Below are positions 29,065 through 39,400 of a DNA stretch of 64,000 nucleotides, piece by piece. A program made the position numbers and the translations under genes. A model generated the notes under the pieces. The model worked only from the letters and a program-made list of their open reading frames with translations, was not told where the DNA came from and did not search any database. How positions within the stretch are numbered: the first letter of the stretch is position 1; each line of letters opens with the position of its first letter. Source of the stretch: Paenibacillus sp. PK3_47 (GTDB lineage Bacteria; Bacillota; Bacilli; Paenibacillales; Paenibacillaceae). The stretch is from contig NZ_CP026029.1 of assembly GCF_023520895.1 (NCBI RefSeq), forward strand, positions 4,402,001 through 4,466,000. Direction: 5' to 3'.

Positions 29065-30804
29065 ATGCCCAGGCTTAAGAAATATGTACCTTTCACTTAC
29101 AAAATGATGGTTCCATACCTGCTTCTGGTCTTGCTGACAGATGTGTTCATTGGTTATATCTCTTATTCGATGCTGACAGATTCGAGGACAGAGATGGCAG
29201 AGTCCACGATCCGGACAGGGATGGAGCAGGCCAGGGACAACATCCGGTATCAGATGGATGAAATCCAGCGGATGTCCGATAATTTGTTCGGAAGCCAGCA
29301 TTTCCAGCGGGCCATTGAGCTGAAAGGGACGCCGTTTGAGAATTACCTGACGATGATTGATGATATTCTTCCCCAGCTCACTGCACCGCTGCAGCTGTTC
29401 GGGAATAAGATCCGCTTCATGCTGTTTACTCCGAACAATATTCACAATGTGGTCTCCGGAGATAATCTGGATGAGCCGATCGTGGACAGCGACTATTACA
29501 TTCTTCCTCTTGAGGAGATAACCGGTACGGAGTGGTTTCAGTCTCTCAAGGACTCCAAACGGGATAACATATGGCTGCAGATTGATACGGACCAGAAACT
29601 CGGCAATATCTCTCATGCCCGGAGGCTGATCAGCTTCAGTGATAACAAAACGCTGGCCGGTTTCATCCGCATTACCGTTCCGCTTGAGGATTTGTTCGGC
29701 GGATTTGATACCTTCCCTGTAGAGGAAGGAATTACGGTGCGTTTGATTGACCGGACAACCGGCGACGTTATGTTTCAGCGCGGGACAGCCGAATATGACG
29801 CTGAGCGTGAGGATTTTCTGAACCTGCATGAACAGATTCCGGGCAGCGAGTTATTCATTGAAACACTGGTTCCGGAAAAATACCTGACCCAGGATGCAGG
29901 CAGACTGCGCAAGGTGATTATAGCAGCCTGTACGCTAAGTTTTCTGGTCATGACCATGATCGGATTTGTAGTGGCGCGTATTTCCGGGCGTAAGATGAGC
30001 CGCATTGTCGGTCTGATGCGCTCCTTCCAGGAAGGGAATTTCCAGAAACGGATCCGCTTCTCAGGCAATGATGAATTTGTACAGATTGCCGATTCCTTTA
30101 ACGATATGGCCGCCAATATTCAGGGGCTGATAGACAGAGTCTATGTGCAGGAGATTCAGAAAAAGCAGGCTGAACTAGAAGCCCTGCAGGCCCAGATTAA
30201 TCCGCACTTCCTGTACAATACCCTATCGTCGATAAGCAGTCTGGCGAATCTGGGGGAAATCGACAAGGTTACGGAGATGGTAGAGGGATTGTCGCATTTC
30301 TACCGGCTGACGCTGAACCAGGGCAATGTGTACATTGAGCTGGAGAAGGAAATGGAGCAGGTAAAGACCTATCTTGAAATCCAGCGGGTCAAATATGCGG
30401 ATGCCTTCACTTTGTATGTCGATGTTGAAGAGGACATTATGCATATGCAGGTCATTAAGCTGGTGCTGCAGCCTTTTGTGGAAAATGTATTCAAGCATGC
30501 CTGGTTCGGAAAATCGATTTCGATCCGCCTGACCGGCCGGAGAGTCGGCGATAATATTGAGCTGAAGGTGATTGACAACGGCCTGGGCATGCGTCCCGAA
30601 GATATCCGTAAAATGATGGAAGGTCCCAATCATTCAGGCGGTTACGGGGTGAAAAATGTCAATGAACGGATTAAGCTCAGGTACGGAGACAACTATGGTG
30701 TGACCATTGCAAGCATTTACGGGGCCGGAACAACCGTTCAGCTCCTGCTTCCCGCCGGGCATACGGTGAATACAGGAACTGAGAGCAGTCCCGGTGATGA
30801 ATGA
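29065..30804 (+). CDS. Sensor histidine kinase, YesM family
   Basis: 579 residues: membrane helix at about 13-35, extracytoplasmic dCache-like sensor to about 290, second helix (LRKVIIAACTLSFLVMTMIGFVVA), HAMP, and phosphoacceptor His381 in QINPHFLYNTLSSI. The HATPase_c domain has FVENVFKHAW and IDNGLGM. RBS AGAGGATGG. Second kinase of the window; it probably senses galactan-derived sugar for the genes around it. Confidence 0.91.
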   Translation: MPRLKKYVPFTYKMMVPYLLLVLLTDVFIGYISYSMLTDSRTEMAESTIRTGMEQARDNIRYQMDEIQRMSDNLFGSQHFQRAIELKGTPFENYLTMIDDILPQLTAPLQLFGNKIRFMLFTPNNIHNVVSGDNLDEPIVDSDYYILPLEEITGTEWFQSLKDSKRDNIWLQIDTDQKLGNISHARRLISFSDNKTLAGFIRITVPLEDLFGGFDTFPVEEGITVRLIDRTTGDVMFQRGTAEYDAEREDFLNLHEQIPGSELFIETLVPEKYLTQDAGRLRKVIIAACTLSFLVMTMIGFVVARISGRKMSRIVGLMRSFQEGNFQKRIRFSGNDEFVQIADSFNDMAANIQGLIDRVYVQEIQKKQAELEALQAQINPHFLYNTLSSISSLANLGEIDKVTEMVEGLSHFYRLTLNQGNVYIELEKEMEQVKTYLEIQRVKYADAFTLYVDVEEDIMHMQVIKLVLQPFVENVFKHAWFGKSISIRLTGRRVGDNIELKVIDNGLGMRPEDIRKMMEGPNHSGGYGVKNVNERIKLRYGDNYGVTIASIYGAGTTVQLLLPAGHTVNTGTESSPGDE

Positions 30805-30835
30805 CGTGGTTGCACAACAGGCACAGGAGGAATTT

Positions 30836-32401
30836 ATGGTGAGGACTATCAATGTATTGCTGGTTGACGATGAGGCTGTGGATCTGGAGTGGATGCGGCG
30901 CAGAGTGTTGTCCAGCGGACTTGATATTGCAGTAGTTGGCACAGCCAATAACGGTTTCGATGCGCTTGAACTTGTAGAGCGCGAACGTATAGACATTATT
31001 CTGTCGGATATACGGATGCCGATTATGACCGGTACGGAGTTTGCCCGCAGGGCGAAAAAGATCAATCCCAAAATCAAAATTGTATTCATCAGCGGCCACG
31101 AGGATTTCAGCTATGCCAAGGAAGCCATTCAGATCAGTGCCTCCGGTTATTTGCTGAAGCCTGTGAAGGATAAGGACCTGTATGAGATGCTGCAGACTTT
31201 ATGCTCAGCCATAGAACAGGAGCGGGAACGGAACCGTTCCCTGGATGAGGCCATGTCGCTTTTTAACAAAGAGCTGATTTTACGCTGGTTCGAAGAGAAC
31301 TCCCCTGAACCTGCCGCGCCCCAATTGATGAATGCCCTGAGTCCATTGTTAATAAAAGGGGCAACGGCAGCCATTATTGAAATAGATGATCTGGAATGGA
31401 AAATGCAGGATTTGCCCGAAGATGATGCACGCCTGCTGATCCGGCAGGCCGTCCAATTCGTTAAATCCCTGCTCGAAGAGACCAAAATCGGAACGATGAT
31501 TACCGCTTCCCATCACCGGTTTATCTTTTTATGCAGCCGTCCCCAGGAAGAATTCCTGCAAGTCATGGAGGGGGTTATCCAGAGGGCTGCAGAGTCTTCT
31601 CTTTGCACAGTCACCATTGGCGCCGGCCATTATGCCCGGACAGAAGGGGAACTGCATGCCTCCTATAAGCAGGCACAGGCTGCACTCAGTGCAAAATGGC
31701 TGCTGGGTAAAAACAGGCTGATCCGTGATAACATGGAGCCTTTGCCGCCAGGCACACAGGGAACCGGCATCGACCAGACGCTGGAGCAGCTGCTTGAAGC
31801 CATTATCCAGTATGATCTCGTGGCCATCGATGACCATCTGCTCCAGCTGATGCGGAATACCGGCAAAAAAGATGTCTATGACCTGATTATCCGTATCACC
31901 TCCAAACTGCATGCCGATCTGCAGCAGCAGCATGAGAATCTGTATGAACTGCTTCAGTGGGAAACCCATCAGCCGGAGATTCTGTTCCAGTTCGAGACGA
32001 TACATGACATTTTGTCCTGGATGAGACGGAGATTCTTTGAACTGTCGGAGCTGTTATATGTAAAACGGCAGCGGCAGAAGCGCAAGCTGATTGATGAGAT
32101 CACCAACTATGTAGAAGAGAATCTGGAGTCGAAGATTACTTTAAAAGAAGCGGCCGTCCACTTTAACTTCACTCCGAATTACTTGGGTTACCTGTTTAAG
32201 GAAGGTTACGGCATCCCTTTTAATGACTATGTGAAGGAACGCAAGATGAACCGGGTATTCGAGCTGCTGCAGGACCCGACGCTGATGATCTATGAAATTG
32301 CGGAGCGGATGGGCTATAAGAATCTCATCTATTTTAACAGGCAGTTCAAGCAGATTACCGGCATGACCCCGGGAGAGTACCGCAAAAAGCATAAAATATA
32401 G
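30836..32401 (+). CDS. Response regulator, YesN/AraC type
   Basis: 521 residues from ATG 30836 (AGGAGG six bases ahead); an earlier in-frame start at 30794 would overlap the kinase gene. Receiver domain with VDDEAV, Asp58 in SDIRMP and LLKPVKD, then a central region, and a C-terminal AraC domain (LKEAAVHFNFTPNYLGYLFKEGYG … FNRQFKQITGMTPGEYRKK). Expected to activate the transporter and galactanase genes downstream. Confidence 0.92.
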   Translation: MVRTINVLLVDDEAVDLEWMRRRVLSSGLDIAVVGTANNGFDALELVERERIDIILSDIRMPIMTGTEFARRAKKINPKIKIVFISGHEDFSYAKEAIQISASGYLLKPVKDKDLYEMLQTLCSAIEQERERNRSLDEAMSLFNKELILRWFEENSPEPAAPQLMNALSPLLIKGATAAIIEIDDLEWKMQDLPEDDARLLIRQAVQFVKSLLEETKIGTMITASHHRFIFLCSRPQEEFLQVMEGVIQRAAESSLCTVTIGAGHYARTEGELHASYKQAQAALSAKWLLGKNRLIRDNMEPLPPGTQGTGIDQTLEQLLEAIIQYDLVAIDDHLLQLMRNTGKKDVYDLIIRITSKLHADLQQQHENLYELLQWETHQPEILFQFETIHDILSWMRRRFFELSELLYVKRQRQKRKLIDEITNYVEENLESKITLKEAAVHFNFTPNYLGYLFKEGYGIPFNDYVKERKMNRVFELLQDPTLMIYEIAERMGYKNLIYFNRQFKQITGMTPGEYRKKHKI

Positions 32402-32453
32402 CGATATAAAATGAACTTGAAAATATCCTATAAGGAAATAGGGCGGAGGAGAA

Positions 32454-32561
32454 GTTTGGAACTGTAGGAGCGATAGCGTCCGCCTTTGTCTGCGGATTTC
32501 AACCGCGTAGAGCGGTATAAATCAAAGAAATCTGCAGACAACAGCGGCTGGAAGTCCAAAC
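32454..32561. repeat. 108-bp palindromic interspersed element
   Basis: The ends are inverted (GTTTGGA 32454-32460, TCCAAAC 32555-32561). Inside, TTGTCTGCGGATTTC pairs with GAAATCTGCAGACAA, and a small central hairpin CCGCGTAGAGCGG sits at the tip. The whole can fold as one long branched stem. The right end plus flank recurs at 61929-61997, so it is a dispersed element. No open frame. Confidence 0.75.
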
Positions 32562-32608
32562 ATTCTCTGGAGTCACGACCATTCAAAATAGAAAAAATAG
32601 AATTAGAG

Positions 32609-32650
32609 CGCTGCCCAGGCTAACAGACCTGAAGGCAGCGTTTTTTATTT
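32609..32650 (+). terminator. Terminator after YesMN pair
   Basis: Stem CGCTGCC/GGCAGCG (32609-32615, 32634-32640) with an inner CAGG/CCTG and a T-run TTTTTTATTTT. Confidence 0.85.
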
Positions 32651-32777
32651 TGTATACATTTTTAACGATTATCGTTGGAAAAGTATTAGTATTTGTTGGC
32701 GCGCTCAATCCACAAGAGAGAATTGCTTTTTTATAATAAATACATAGAGATATTGAGTAGTGGGAAGGGGATTGGAG
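32651..32777. other. Leader of the second ABC operon
   Basis: Follows the terminator. TATAAT at about 32732 may be the -10 of the transporter operon, with only a weak -35 (TCCACA) 17 bases upstream, as expected for an activator-dependent promoter. No gene seen. Confidence 0.4.
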
Positions 32778-33704
32778 ATGAAAGTGAAAGAATATGGATT
32801 CTGGCATAAAGTGAAAAAGAATAGAACCTTGCTGCTTATGCTGACTCCGGCAGTTTTGTTCTTCCTGTTGTTCGCCTATGTGCCTATGGCCGGGATCGTA
32901 CTTGCATTCAAGCAGTACAACTATAGCGGGGGGATCTTTAACAGTCCGTGGAACGGGCTGGATAACTTCCGGTTTTTCTTCGGTTCAGGCGACGCCTGGC
33001 GGGTAACCCGGAATACAGCGCTGTATAATATAGCCTTTATTGTCGTTAATAATGTGCTGCAGATCTTTGCGGGCATTCTACTCTTTGAGGTTGCGGGAAA
33101 ATGGTTCCGGAAGATTACGCAGACGATTCTGTTCCTGCCGTACTTCATTTCCTGGGTAGTCGTTGGAGCGATCGCGTACAACCTGTTTAACTTTGATGTC
33201 GGTACCCTGAACGTATTGCTGAAGGGACTGGGAATGCAGCCGATTGATATTTACAATACCGCATCCTACTGGCCGGTTATTCTCGTAGTGGTATCCGCCT
33301 GGAAAGCACTGGGTTATGGTACGATCATGTATCTTGCGGCAATTACCAGTATCGATACGGAGATGTATGAAGCAGCGCAGATTGACGGCGCAAACATCTT
33401 CCAGCGCATTATGAAAATTACCGTTCCGAATCTGATTCCTACCGTAATTATTCTGGTCCTGCTGGCTATAGGCAATATCTTCCGCGGAGACTTCGGCATG
33501 TTCTATAACATGGTCGGCAACAACGGCCTGCTGTTCTCTTCTACGGATGTTATCGATACCTTCGTCTTCCGCTCCCTGACCACTTCCAATGAGATCGGAA
33601 TGTCTGCGGCAGCCGGATTCTATCAGTCACTGCTGGGCTTTGCAACCATTATGCTTGCCAACTATGCCGTGCGCAAATACGATAAAGACCGTGCTCTATT
33701 CTAA
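32778..33704 (+). CDS. ABC transporter permease, LplB type
   Basis: 308 residues from ATG 32778 (AAGGGG seven bases ahead; an in-frame GTG at 32760 is less likely). Six membrane helices and EAA loop EAAQIDGANIFQRIMKITVPNLIP. First permease of the galactan-locus importer. Confidence 0.9.
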   Translation: MKVKEYGFWHKVKKNRTLLLMLTPAVLFFLLFAYVPMAGIVLAFKQYNYSGGIFNSPWNGLDNFRFFFGSGDAWRVTRNTALYNIAFIVVNNVLQIFAGILLFEVAGKWFRKITQTILFLPYFISWVVVGAIAYNLFNFDVGTLNVLLKGLGMQPIDIYNTASYWPVILVVVSAWKALGYGTIMYLAAITSIDTEMYEAAQIDGANIFQRIMKITVPNLIPTVIILVLLAIGNIFRGDFGMFYNMVGNNGLLFSSTDVIDTFVFRSLTTSNEIGMSAAAGFYQSLLGFATIMLANYAVRKYDKDRALF

Positions 33705-33721
33705 ACAAAGGAGGCAGCTTA

Positions 33722-34648
33722 ATGAGTTCTGCTACTGTTAACGGTGACGTTAAAAAGGTGCGCAAGCGTGCCAATATCGACCAAATCATCCTGTCTCTTA
33801 TAGGATATGTTACACTTACAATTCTTGCAGTGTTTTGTATCGTGCCTTTTCTGCTTGTTATATCTGCTTCACTGAGTGAAGAGAGCTCGATCATCCAGAA
33901 CGGCTTCCAGATCATTCCGTCTACCTTCTCCACAGAAGCTTACAGGCTGCTGTTCGAGTTTCCGGCTGATATGCTCCGGGCGTATGGCGTAACGATTACC
34001 GTTACTGTAATTGGTACTGCAGTCGGATTATTTCTGACTTCCATGACAGCCTATGTGCTGTCCCGGAGAGATTTTGAATGGCGCAGCGGCTTTTCGTTCT
34101 TCTTCTTCTTTACTACCCTGTTCAGCGGCGGACTTGTGCCTTCATACCTGCTTATCATTAACTTTCTGCACCTTAAGGACACACTGTTAGTGCTGATCCT
34201 GCCGATGCTGATGAATGTATTCTATATCATCGTTATGAAGTCTTTCATGAGCAGCATCCCGGATGCCATCACGGAATCCGCAAAGATTGACGGAGCAGGC
34301 GATTTCCGGATCTTCCTGCAGCTGATCATTCCTTTGTCCAAGCCTGCACTCGCTACTATCGGCCTGTTCATTGCCCTGGCTTACTGGAATGACTGGTATA
34401 ACGCGCTGCTCTACATTTCCAAATCCGAACTCATGCCGCTGCAGTATTATCTGTACAAGATGCTGGGCAATATGGATGGAATGCGTAAAGCAATGATGGC
34501 TTCAGGAGCCGTTGTGAACACGGATTTGCCGACTGAGAGCCTCAAGATGGCGATGACCATTGTCGCAACAGGCCCGATCCTGCTGGCTTATCCGTTCATT
34601 CAGAAATATTTTGTACAAGGTCTCACTATCGGTGCTGTCAAAGGATAA
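33722..34648 (+). CDS. ABC transporter permease, LplC type
   Basis: 308 residues, RBS AAAGGAGGCAG. Six helices, EAA loop ESAKIDGAGDFRIFLQLIIPLSKP, and typical end FIQKYFVQGLTIGAVKG. Partner of the preceding permease (17-base gap). Confidence 0.9.
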   Translation: MSSATVNGDVKKVRKRANIDQIILSLIGYVTLTILAVFCIVPFLLVISASLSEESSIIQNGFQIIPSTFSTEAYRLLFEFPADMLRAYGVTITVTVIGTAVGLFLTSMTAYVLSRRDFEWRSGFSFFFFFTTLFSGGLVPSYLLIINFLHLKDTLLVLILPMLMNVFYIIVMKSFMSSIPDAITESAKIDGAGDFRIFLQLIIPLSKPALATIGLFIALAYWNDWYNALLYISKSELMPLQYYLYKMLGNMDGMRKAMMASGAVVNTDLPTESLKMAMTIVATGPILLAYPFIQKYFVQGLTIGAVKG

Positions 34649-34714
34649 TCCCGGTTTATCCGGTTATCAATATATCACTTTTATTAACTACTTCATTAGG
34701 GGGAAATACCTGTC

Positions 34715-36298
34715 ATGATGAACAAGAAAAAGAAACTCACTGTCACACTGGCAACAATGATGACGTTCGGGACCATCCTTAGTGCATGCGGAGGCGGCAA
34801 TAATGCCGCCAACACTGCCGGGGAAGCAGCAAACAGCGGGGCGAATGCAGCAAATTCGGCGGCCAATTCCGGCGCCCCTGATACGTCCAAAGAGGTTAAG
34901 CTCAAAATGATTCTGGTCGGCGGTGAGCCCGGCGACTACGATCAGGTCTTTGGAGAGCTGAACACAAAGCTGAAAGAGAAGATCAACGCAACAGTTGAAA
35001 CCGAATTCCTGGACTGGTCGGACTGGACCCAGAAGTATCCGCTTAAATTTGCCGCCAATGAGGATTTCGACCTTGTGTATACGGCTAACTGGGCTTTCTA
35101 TAACGACCAGGCGCTTAAAGGCGGATTTATGGAACTGACAGAAGACATGCTCTCCAAGTATATGCCGCAAACCTGGGCATCCATGCCGAAAGTAAACTGG
35201 GAGCAGGCCAAAGTTGACGGCAAGATCTATATGGTTCCGAACAACAATGTTGAAGTTACAGATAAAGTCGTATTGTACCGTGAAGATCTGCGCAAAAAAT
35301 ACAATCTTCCGGAAATCAACAGTCCTGAAACCTACGCCGATTATTTGAAAACGGTTGCTAAAGAAGAACAGGGCGTAACGGCATTCGGGGCAAAACCTGC
35401 GGATGGCTGGAAGTTCCATGAGCTGGACCAGACTTTACTGGAGCAGAACAACGATTTCAATCTGGTAGATGCCAACCTGCTGCCGCTGGCTTACAAGCTG
35501 GATGATGCTACAGGCCAAATCTTTAACATCTATGACACACCGGAATTTACTGAACTGCTTAAGTACTACAAAGATCTGGCCGACAACGGCGCATGGTCGA
35601 AGAACGTAGTCAGCAACAAAAATGATGTGTGGCAGGATATCAAAGCAGGCAAGACTTCCTCGTATGCACATAACCTGGGAACCGTTGCGGCGAACCTGAC
35701 CGAAATGCGCCGGGATAAACCCGAAGTGGAGCTGGGAATTGCTGATCTGACACCGGACAATAAGAAAATTGCTGCGATCGCCACACAGAACGGGATGTCC
35801 ATCCATGCAACCTCGGAGAATCCGGAACGTGCCCTGATGCTGATCGACCTGCTGCAAAATGACAAGGAGATCCACGACCTCACCATGTACGGAATTTCCG
35901 GAACCCATTACATTCCGGAAGGCGATGACAAGTTCAGTGCAGGACCGGCAGCTGCCAACTACACAGGCTTCTCGAACTGGGGCTGGAATTCCCCGCTGAA
36001 CCGTCAAGACGCAGCTTATCCTAAGGAAGCTGACGACATGTTCAATGTATGGCAGGAAAATGTCTACCACTTCCCGCTTGAAACCTTTGTATTTGATACA
36101 GCAAAAGTGAAAAATGAAGTAGCGAATATCGGTAACGTTATGCTGCGTTATGCCATTCCGCTGGAATACGGCTTGATCGATGACCTTGAAAAAGGCCAGG
36201 CAGATCTGATCAAACAGCTGAAATCAGCCGGCATTGACAAGGTACAGGCAGAAATGCAAGCTCAGGTTGACGCTTTCCTGGCTGCTCAAAAACAATAG
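34715..36298 (+). CDS. Extracellular sugar-binding lipoprotein
   Basis: 527 residues with lipobox LSAC (Cys25), then an Ala/Asn/Gly-rich tether and an SBP_bac_1-type domain. RBS TTAGGGGGAAA. It follows both permeases, unlike the first locus, where the binding protein comes first. It is followed by a strong terminator, then the galactanase gene. Galacto-oligosaccharide binding is inferred from the neighbours. Confidence 0.9.
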   Translation: MMNKKKKLTVTLATMMTFGTILSACGGGNNAANTAGEAANSGANAANSAANSGAPDTSKEVKLKMILVGGEPGDYDQVFGELNTKLKEKINATVETEFLDWSDWTQKYPLKFAANEDFDLVYTANWAFYNDQALKGGFMELTEDMLSKYMPQTWASMPKVNWEQAKVDGKIYMVPNNNVEVTDKVVLYREDLRKKYNLPEINSPETYADYLKTVAKEEQGVTAFGAKPADGWKFHELDQTLLEQNNDFNLVDANLLPLAYKLDDATGQIFNIYDTPEFTELLKYYKDLADNGAWSKNVVSNKNDVWQDIKAGKTSSYAHNLGTVAANLTEMRRDKPEVELGIADLTPDNKKIAAIATQNGMSIHATSENPERALMLIDLLQNDKEIHDLTMYGISGTHYIPEGDDKFSAGPAAANYTGFSNWGWNSPLNRQDAAYPKEADDMFNVWQENVYHFPLETFVFDTAKVKNEVANIGNVMLRYAIPLEYGLIDDLEKGQADLIKQLKSAGIDKVQAEMQAQVDAFLAAQKQ

Positions 36299-36311
36299 AC
36301 CAGCGCTTCAG

Positions 36312-36348
36312 GGCTGCGCCAAAGTACGGCTTTGGCGCAGCCTTTTAT
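36312..36348 (+). terminator. Terminator between binding-protein and galactanase genes
   Basis: Perfect 13-bp stem GGCTGCGCCAAAG/CTTTGGCGCAGCC followed by TTTTATAT. Confidence 0.88.
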
Positions 36349-36411
36349 ATAAAGACAGGTTAGTGCTGCAGATCCAATACTACACAACACAATATCCCGG
36401 GAGGTTGTAAT

Positions 36412-39400
36412 GTGAAAAACAGAAAAAGAATTCTGGCCTTCATTCTCTTCATTGCAATGGTTCTGTCTACAGTATCTACCGGAGCACCTGCACAAGCAGC
36501 GCCATCCAATGCTCCAGGAACATTTTCCAAAGGCGCAGATATCAGCTGGCTGCCGCAATTAGAGGCGCTCGGATATAAATTTTATAATGATAACAAGGAA
36601 GAAGAAGATCTTCTGCAAATCCTGAAAGATCATGGAATCGATTCCATCCGGATCAGAGCATGGGTTAATCCTTCGGACCATCCTTCCAACGGCCACAACA
36701 GCACAGAAGAGGTAGTTGCATTGGCCTCGCGTGTAAGCGCTCTCGGGTTTCGGGTGATGATCGATTTCCACTACAGCGACAGCTGGGCTGACCCCGGCAA
36801 ACAGGTTACGCCTGCAGCATGGGCTGGTGCGGATCTGGAGCAGTTAAAGGTGCATGTGTCGGAATATACAACCGATGTTATGAAAGCGCTAAAAGAAGCG
36901 GACGTGACCCCGGAGTGGGTCCAAATCGGCAATGAAATCAACAATGGCATGCTGCATCCGCTGGGAAGCTACAGCAATATTACGAACCTCGTGCAGCTGC
37001 TTCAGGCCGGTTCAAGTGCCGCCAAATCTGTTTTTCCGGATATCAAGGTGATTATTCACAGAGCAAACGGTGCAGAAGAGGGTGTGGATTCCTTCTATGC
37101 CGGTCTCGTAGAAGCAGGCTTGAAAGACAGTGACTACGATATCATAGGGTTGTCTTACTATCCTGACGCTATCTATACCTCCTCCATTGACGAACTCAGC
37201 GCGAATATGAATAAGCTTGAACAAAATTACGGCAAGGAAGTTATGATTGTTGAAGTGGGCGGCAACGTGTCTGAAGATGTGGACAGTGTCCATAACATGC
37301 TTGTAGCTGTCCAGAATAAACTGCATGCCGTTCCAAATAACAGAGGCACCGGTATATTCTACTGGGAACCGACGGGGATTATGTTTGACTATCCGTTATC
37401 CGCATGGAACAAGGACGGTTCGCCAACCATTGCGATGGATGCCTTTATTGACGGCGCTGCCGAAATCAACCGTTATCCGGTGCAATCGGTAACACTTGAC
37501 CAGCCTGAGGCTGCTGTTGAAGTGGGCGGAAACAGCAAATTGACGGCAATCATCACGCCTGAGAATGCAACCTTCAAAGGTGTGAAATTTACAAGCTCCA
37601 ACCCTGACGTTGTGAAAGTGGATCTTTACAACGGGACGATTTCCGGGCTGTCGCTTGGAACGGCTACCGTAACAGCGGTTACTTATGACGGCGGATTTAC
37701 AGCAACCAGCGAAGTTACTGTTATTCCCAGCACAAGCCTGATCCAGAATCCCGGTTTTGAGGATGGGCTTAACTCCTGGTCTCTTACAGGGGATGAAGAT
37801 GTGGTGACGATCGAAGATGATGTGTATACAGGTTCGTCGGCATTGCACTACTACAGCCCGGCACCTGCCGAATTCACGGTTTCGCAGACACTTACGGGAC
37901 TGGACAACGGAACCTACACCTTATCCGCCTGGGTTTCCGGCGGCGGCGGTGAAGAGGTATCCGAGATCTTTGCGGGTGATGCAGCGCAGAGCTTTACCAA
38001 TACCGGCTGGAGAGAATGGACGAATCCTGCGATAGAAGAGATTGAAGTCACAGACGGGACATTAACCGTAGGGGCCCGCTATAAGCTGTCCGACGGGGAA
38101 TGGGGAAATCTTGACCACTTTGAGCTGAAAAAGAAAGATAATACCCACTATGTGCCTGTAATTAATCCAAGCTTTGAAATTGTTAAGGAAGACGGGACTC
38201 CTGAAGGCTGGACCCTTCCGGATGCCACGCCGTTAACAGAAGGCACCGGCCATACCGGAGCGAAGTCGCTTGGATTCTGGAAAGAAACCGCCTTTACGTT
38301 TGAAGCTTTTCAGGAGCTTACCGGTTTGACGAATGGAACCTACACACTATCCGCCTGGTCACAGGGCGCCGGAAATGAATTGAGAAATGAGCTGTATGCG
38401 GTTACCGGCGATCAGGCGCCTTTAACAGCCAGCTTTGCGAATAAGGGCTGGAACAAGTGGAACCAGGCCGTTATTGAAAATATTAAGGTGACTGACGGAA
38501 CACTGAAAATCGGGGTTTCACTGGATGCCAACGCCGATAACTGGGGTTCTTATGACGATTTCGTTCTGATCAGAACGAGCGAAGACCCAGTGACAGAGGT
38601 TCCTCCAACCGGCGAAGAACCTGAGACACCGGCTCCTCCGACTGGCGAAGAGCCAGAAACACCGGCTCCTCCAACGGGTGGAGAGCCAGAGAATCCTGCA
38701 CCTCCAGCCAGTGGTGGAGATACAGGGACGGTGGCCCCTCCAGCTGCCGGAAGCACCGGTAATTCAACTTCCGGAAGCGTCACAGCGGGAAGCAGTACCC
38801 CAGCTGCAGAGCCTGCCGGTTCCATGAATGACGGTACGATGGTTTACAGCCTTCTGGTCAAAACGGCAGCAGATACGGCGACCGGTCTGCCGGCTGCCAA
38901 ACTGGATGCCGGCGTGATCAACGCCTTGATTCAAAAAGTAAAAGAATCTGAAGCCGCCGGACAAAAAGCGGCTGTTGAAATCAAGCTGGAAGCTGCAGCA
39001 GATGTACAGTCTGTCCAGCTGTCCGTTCCGAAGGACGCACTTAAACTGCTGACAGATACCACAAAAGCGGATCTGAAGGTGGACGCGGGCATTGCGGCAA
39101 TTACTTTTGACCACAAATCAACATCAGTAATAGGCAGTGCGTCAGCAGACAGCATTATAAGTATTACCAAGCTTGCTGCATCCGGTTTTCCGGAGAATAT
39201 CCGGAACATCATTGGTGACAGAGCTGTATATGACTTCTCTGTACAAGCGGGTGACGCTGAAATTACAGCGTTCAACGGCGGTAAAGTAGAAATCAGCATA
39301 CCTTATGCTCCCCGGACAGGTGAACAGACAAACGCTATTGTCGGCTACCACATTGACAACGCAGGCATCCTTAAGCCTGTCAGAGGAGGCTATGATGCAT

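Noticed and set aside
38550..38825. Minus-strand Gly/Val/Ser repeat protein
   Set aside because: Antisense of the Pro/Glu/Thr linker of the galactanase.
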